Below the pieces are notes generated by a model. It was not told the origin of the DNA and made no database searches. It saw only the letters and a list, made by a program, of their open reading frames with translations. A stretch of DNA of 64,000 bases from Pseudomonadota bacterium (GTDB taxonomy: Bacteria; Pseudomonadota; Gammaproteobacteria; Pseudomonadales; Pseudohongiellaceae), in the NCBI GenBank assembly GCA_027621405.1, contig JAQCBT010000003.1:178164-242163 (forward strand). The letters run 5' to 3'. The number at the start of each line of letters is the position of its first letter. Within the stretch, counting starts at the first letter, position 1. The position numbers were made by a program, and so were the translations under genes. Below, piece by piece: positions 63,934 through 64,000 of this stretch.

Positions 63934-64000
63934 GGGTCTGTAGCTCAGTTGCTTAGAGCGTACCCCCCGGTCTTGGGTAAAGAGCAGGGTGAGGTCTCCG
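63934..64000 (+). tRNA. tRNA-Ile-like sequence with aberrant anticodon arm (3' end outside window)
   Basis: GGGTCTG-TA-GCTC-AGTTGCTTA-GAGC-G matches the bacterial tRNA-Ile 5' half, and GGGTG-AGGTC matches its anticodon stem 3' strand and variable region. Two faults stand out: the invariant D-loop G19 is C, and between the stem strands TACCC and GGGTG there are 21 bases instead of 7, with no GAT anticodon in the usual place. An alternative stem TACCC/GGGTA with a 9-base loop also exists. It may be a pseudogene, an insertion-bearing tRNA, or a sequence error; the acceptor 3' end and T arm lie beyond the window. Confidence 0.5.

Overview
The window reads as chromosomal DNA of a free-living, probably marine, aerobic gammaproteobacterium. 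Evidence: a GacA/UvrY-like regulator, RpoS, UbiC, PpnN, MltB, FeoAB and bacterioferritin of gammaproteobacterial type; a very large TonB-dependent receptor; many secreted or lipid-anchored oxidoreductases and beta-propellers; and moderately GC-rich, densely packed genes. No phage, plasmid, CRISPR, transposase or rRNA gene is visible. The closest lineage (an OM182/Pseudohongiella-like or related group) is only a guess.

Layout. 1-8 kb: 3' part missing of rpoS, then ubiC, an OmpA-type outer-membrane protein, phoR (without phoB), and convergent ppk1/ppx. 8-13.5 kb: iron module, bfr and bfd on the minus strand, a Fur box, and feoA-feoB followed by a GT39-type membrane glycosyltransferase with a C-terminal Ig-like domain. 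13.5-21.5 kb: a secreted tandem NTF2-like protein, a large 7TMR-DISM hybrid kinase, an ExeA/MshM-type ATPase, cysE, and phoH2 (PIN-PhoH). 21.5-27 kb: a 117-bp inverted-repeat element, a periplasmic TPR/TonB-C-like protein, NIPSNAP, a three-gene membrane cassette (two DUF6644-like proteins and a 49-residue protein), and a membrane-anchored AraC regulator. 27-37.7 kb: a TonB-dependent receptor, a saccharopine dehydrogenase-like oxidoreductase, a haem-motif beta-propeller lipoprotein, heme A synthase, a lytic transglycosylase and a PilZ protein. 38-49 kb: a DUF1501 plus DUF1592/1588 dihaem pair, DUF1631, pectinacetylesterase-like, FG-GAP and PhoD proteins. 49-52 kb: four response-regulator genes without a kinase, one with a dead receiver, and an 8-bp tandem repeat. 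52-64 kb: a GATase, a PQQ dehydrogenase, a P450, a cupin, a DUF305-LVIVD fusion, ppnN, a DUF885 lipoprotein, and a tRNA-like sequence with a damaged anticodon region at the right edge.

How the genes may fit together. Phosphate and polyphosphate functions recur (PhoR, PPK1, PPX, PhoD; PhoH2 by name only), and the iron block is a coherent Fur-controlled uptake and storage unit. Much of the rest is cell-envelope and exported catabolic machinery. The parts least explained by known biology are the orphan receiver cluster, the AraC-7TM/DUF6644/TonB-receptor neighbourhood, several fused exported proteins, three kinds of intergenic repeat, and the aberrant tRNA-like gene.
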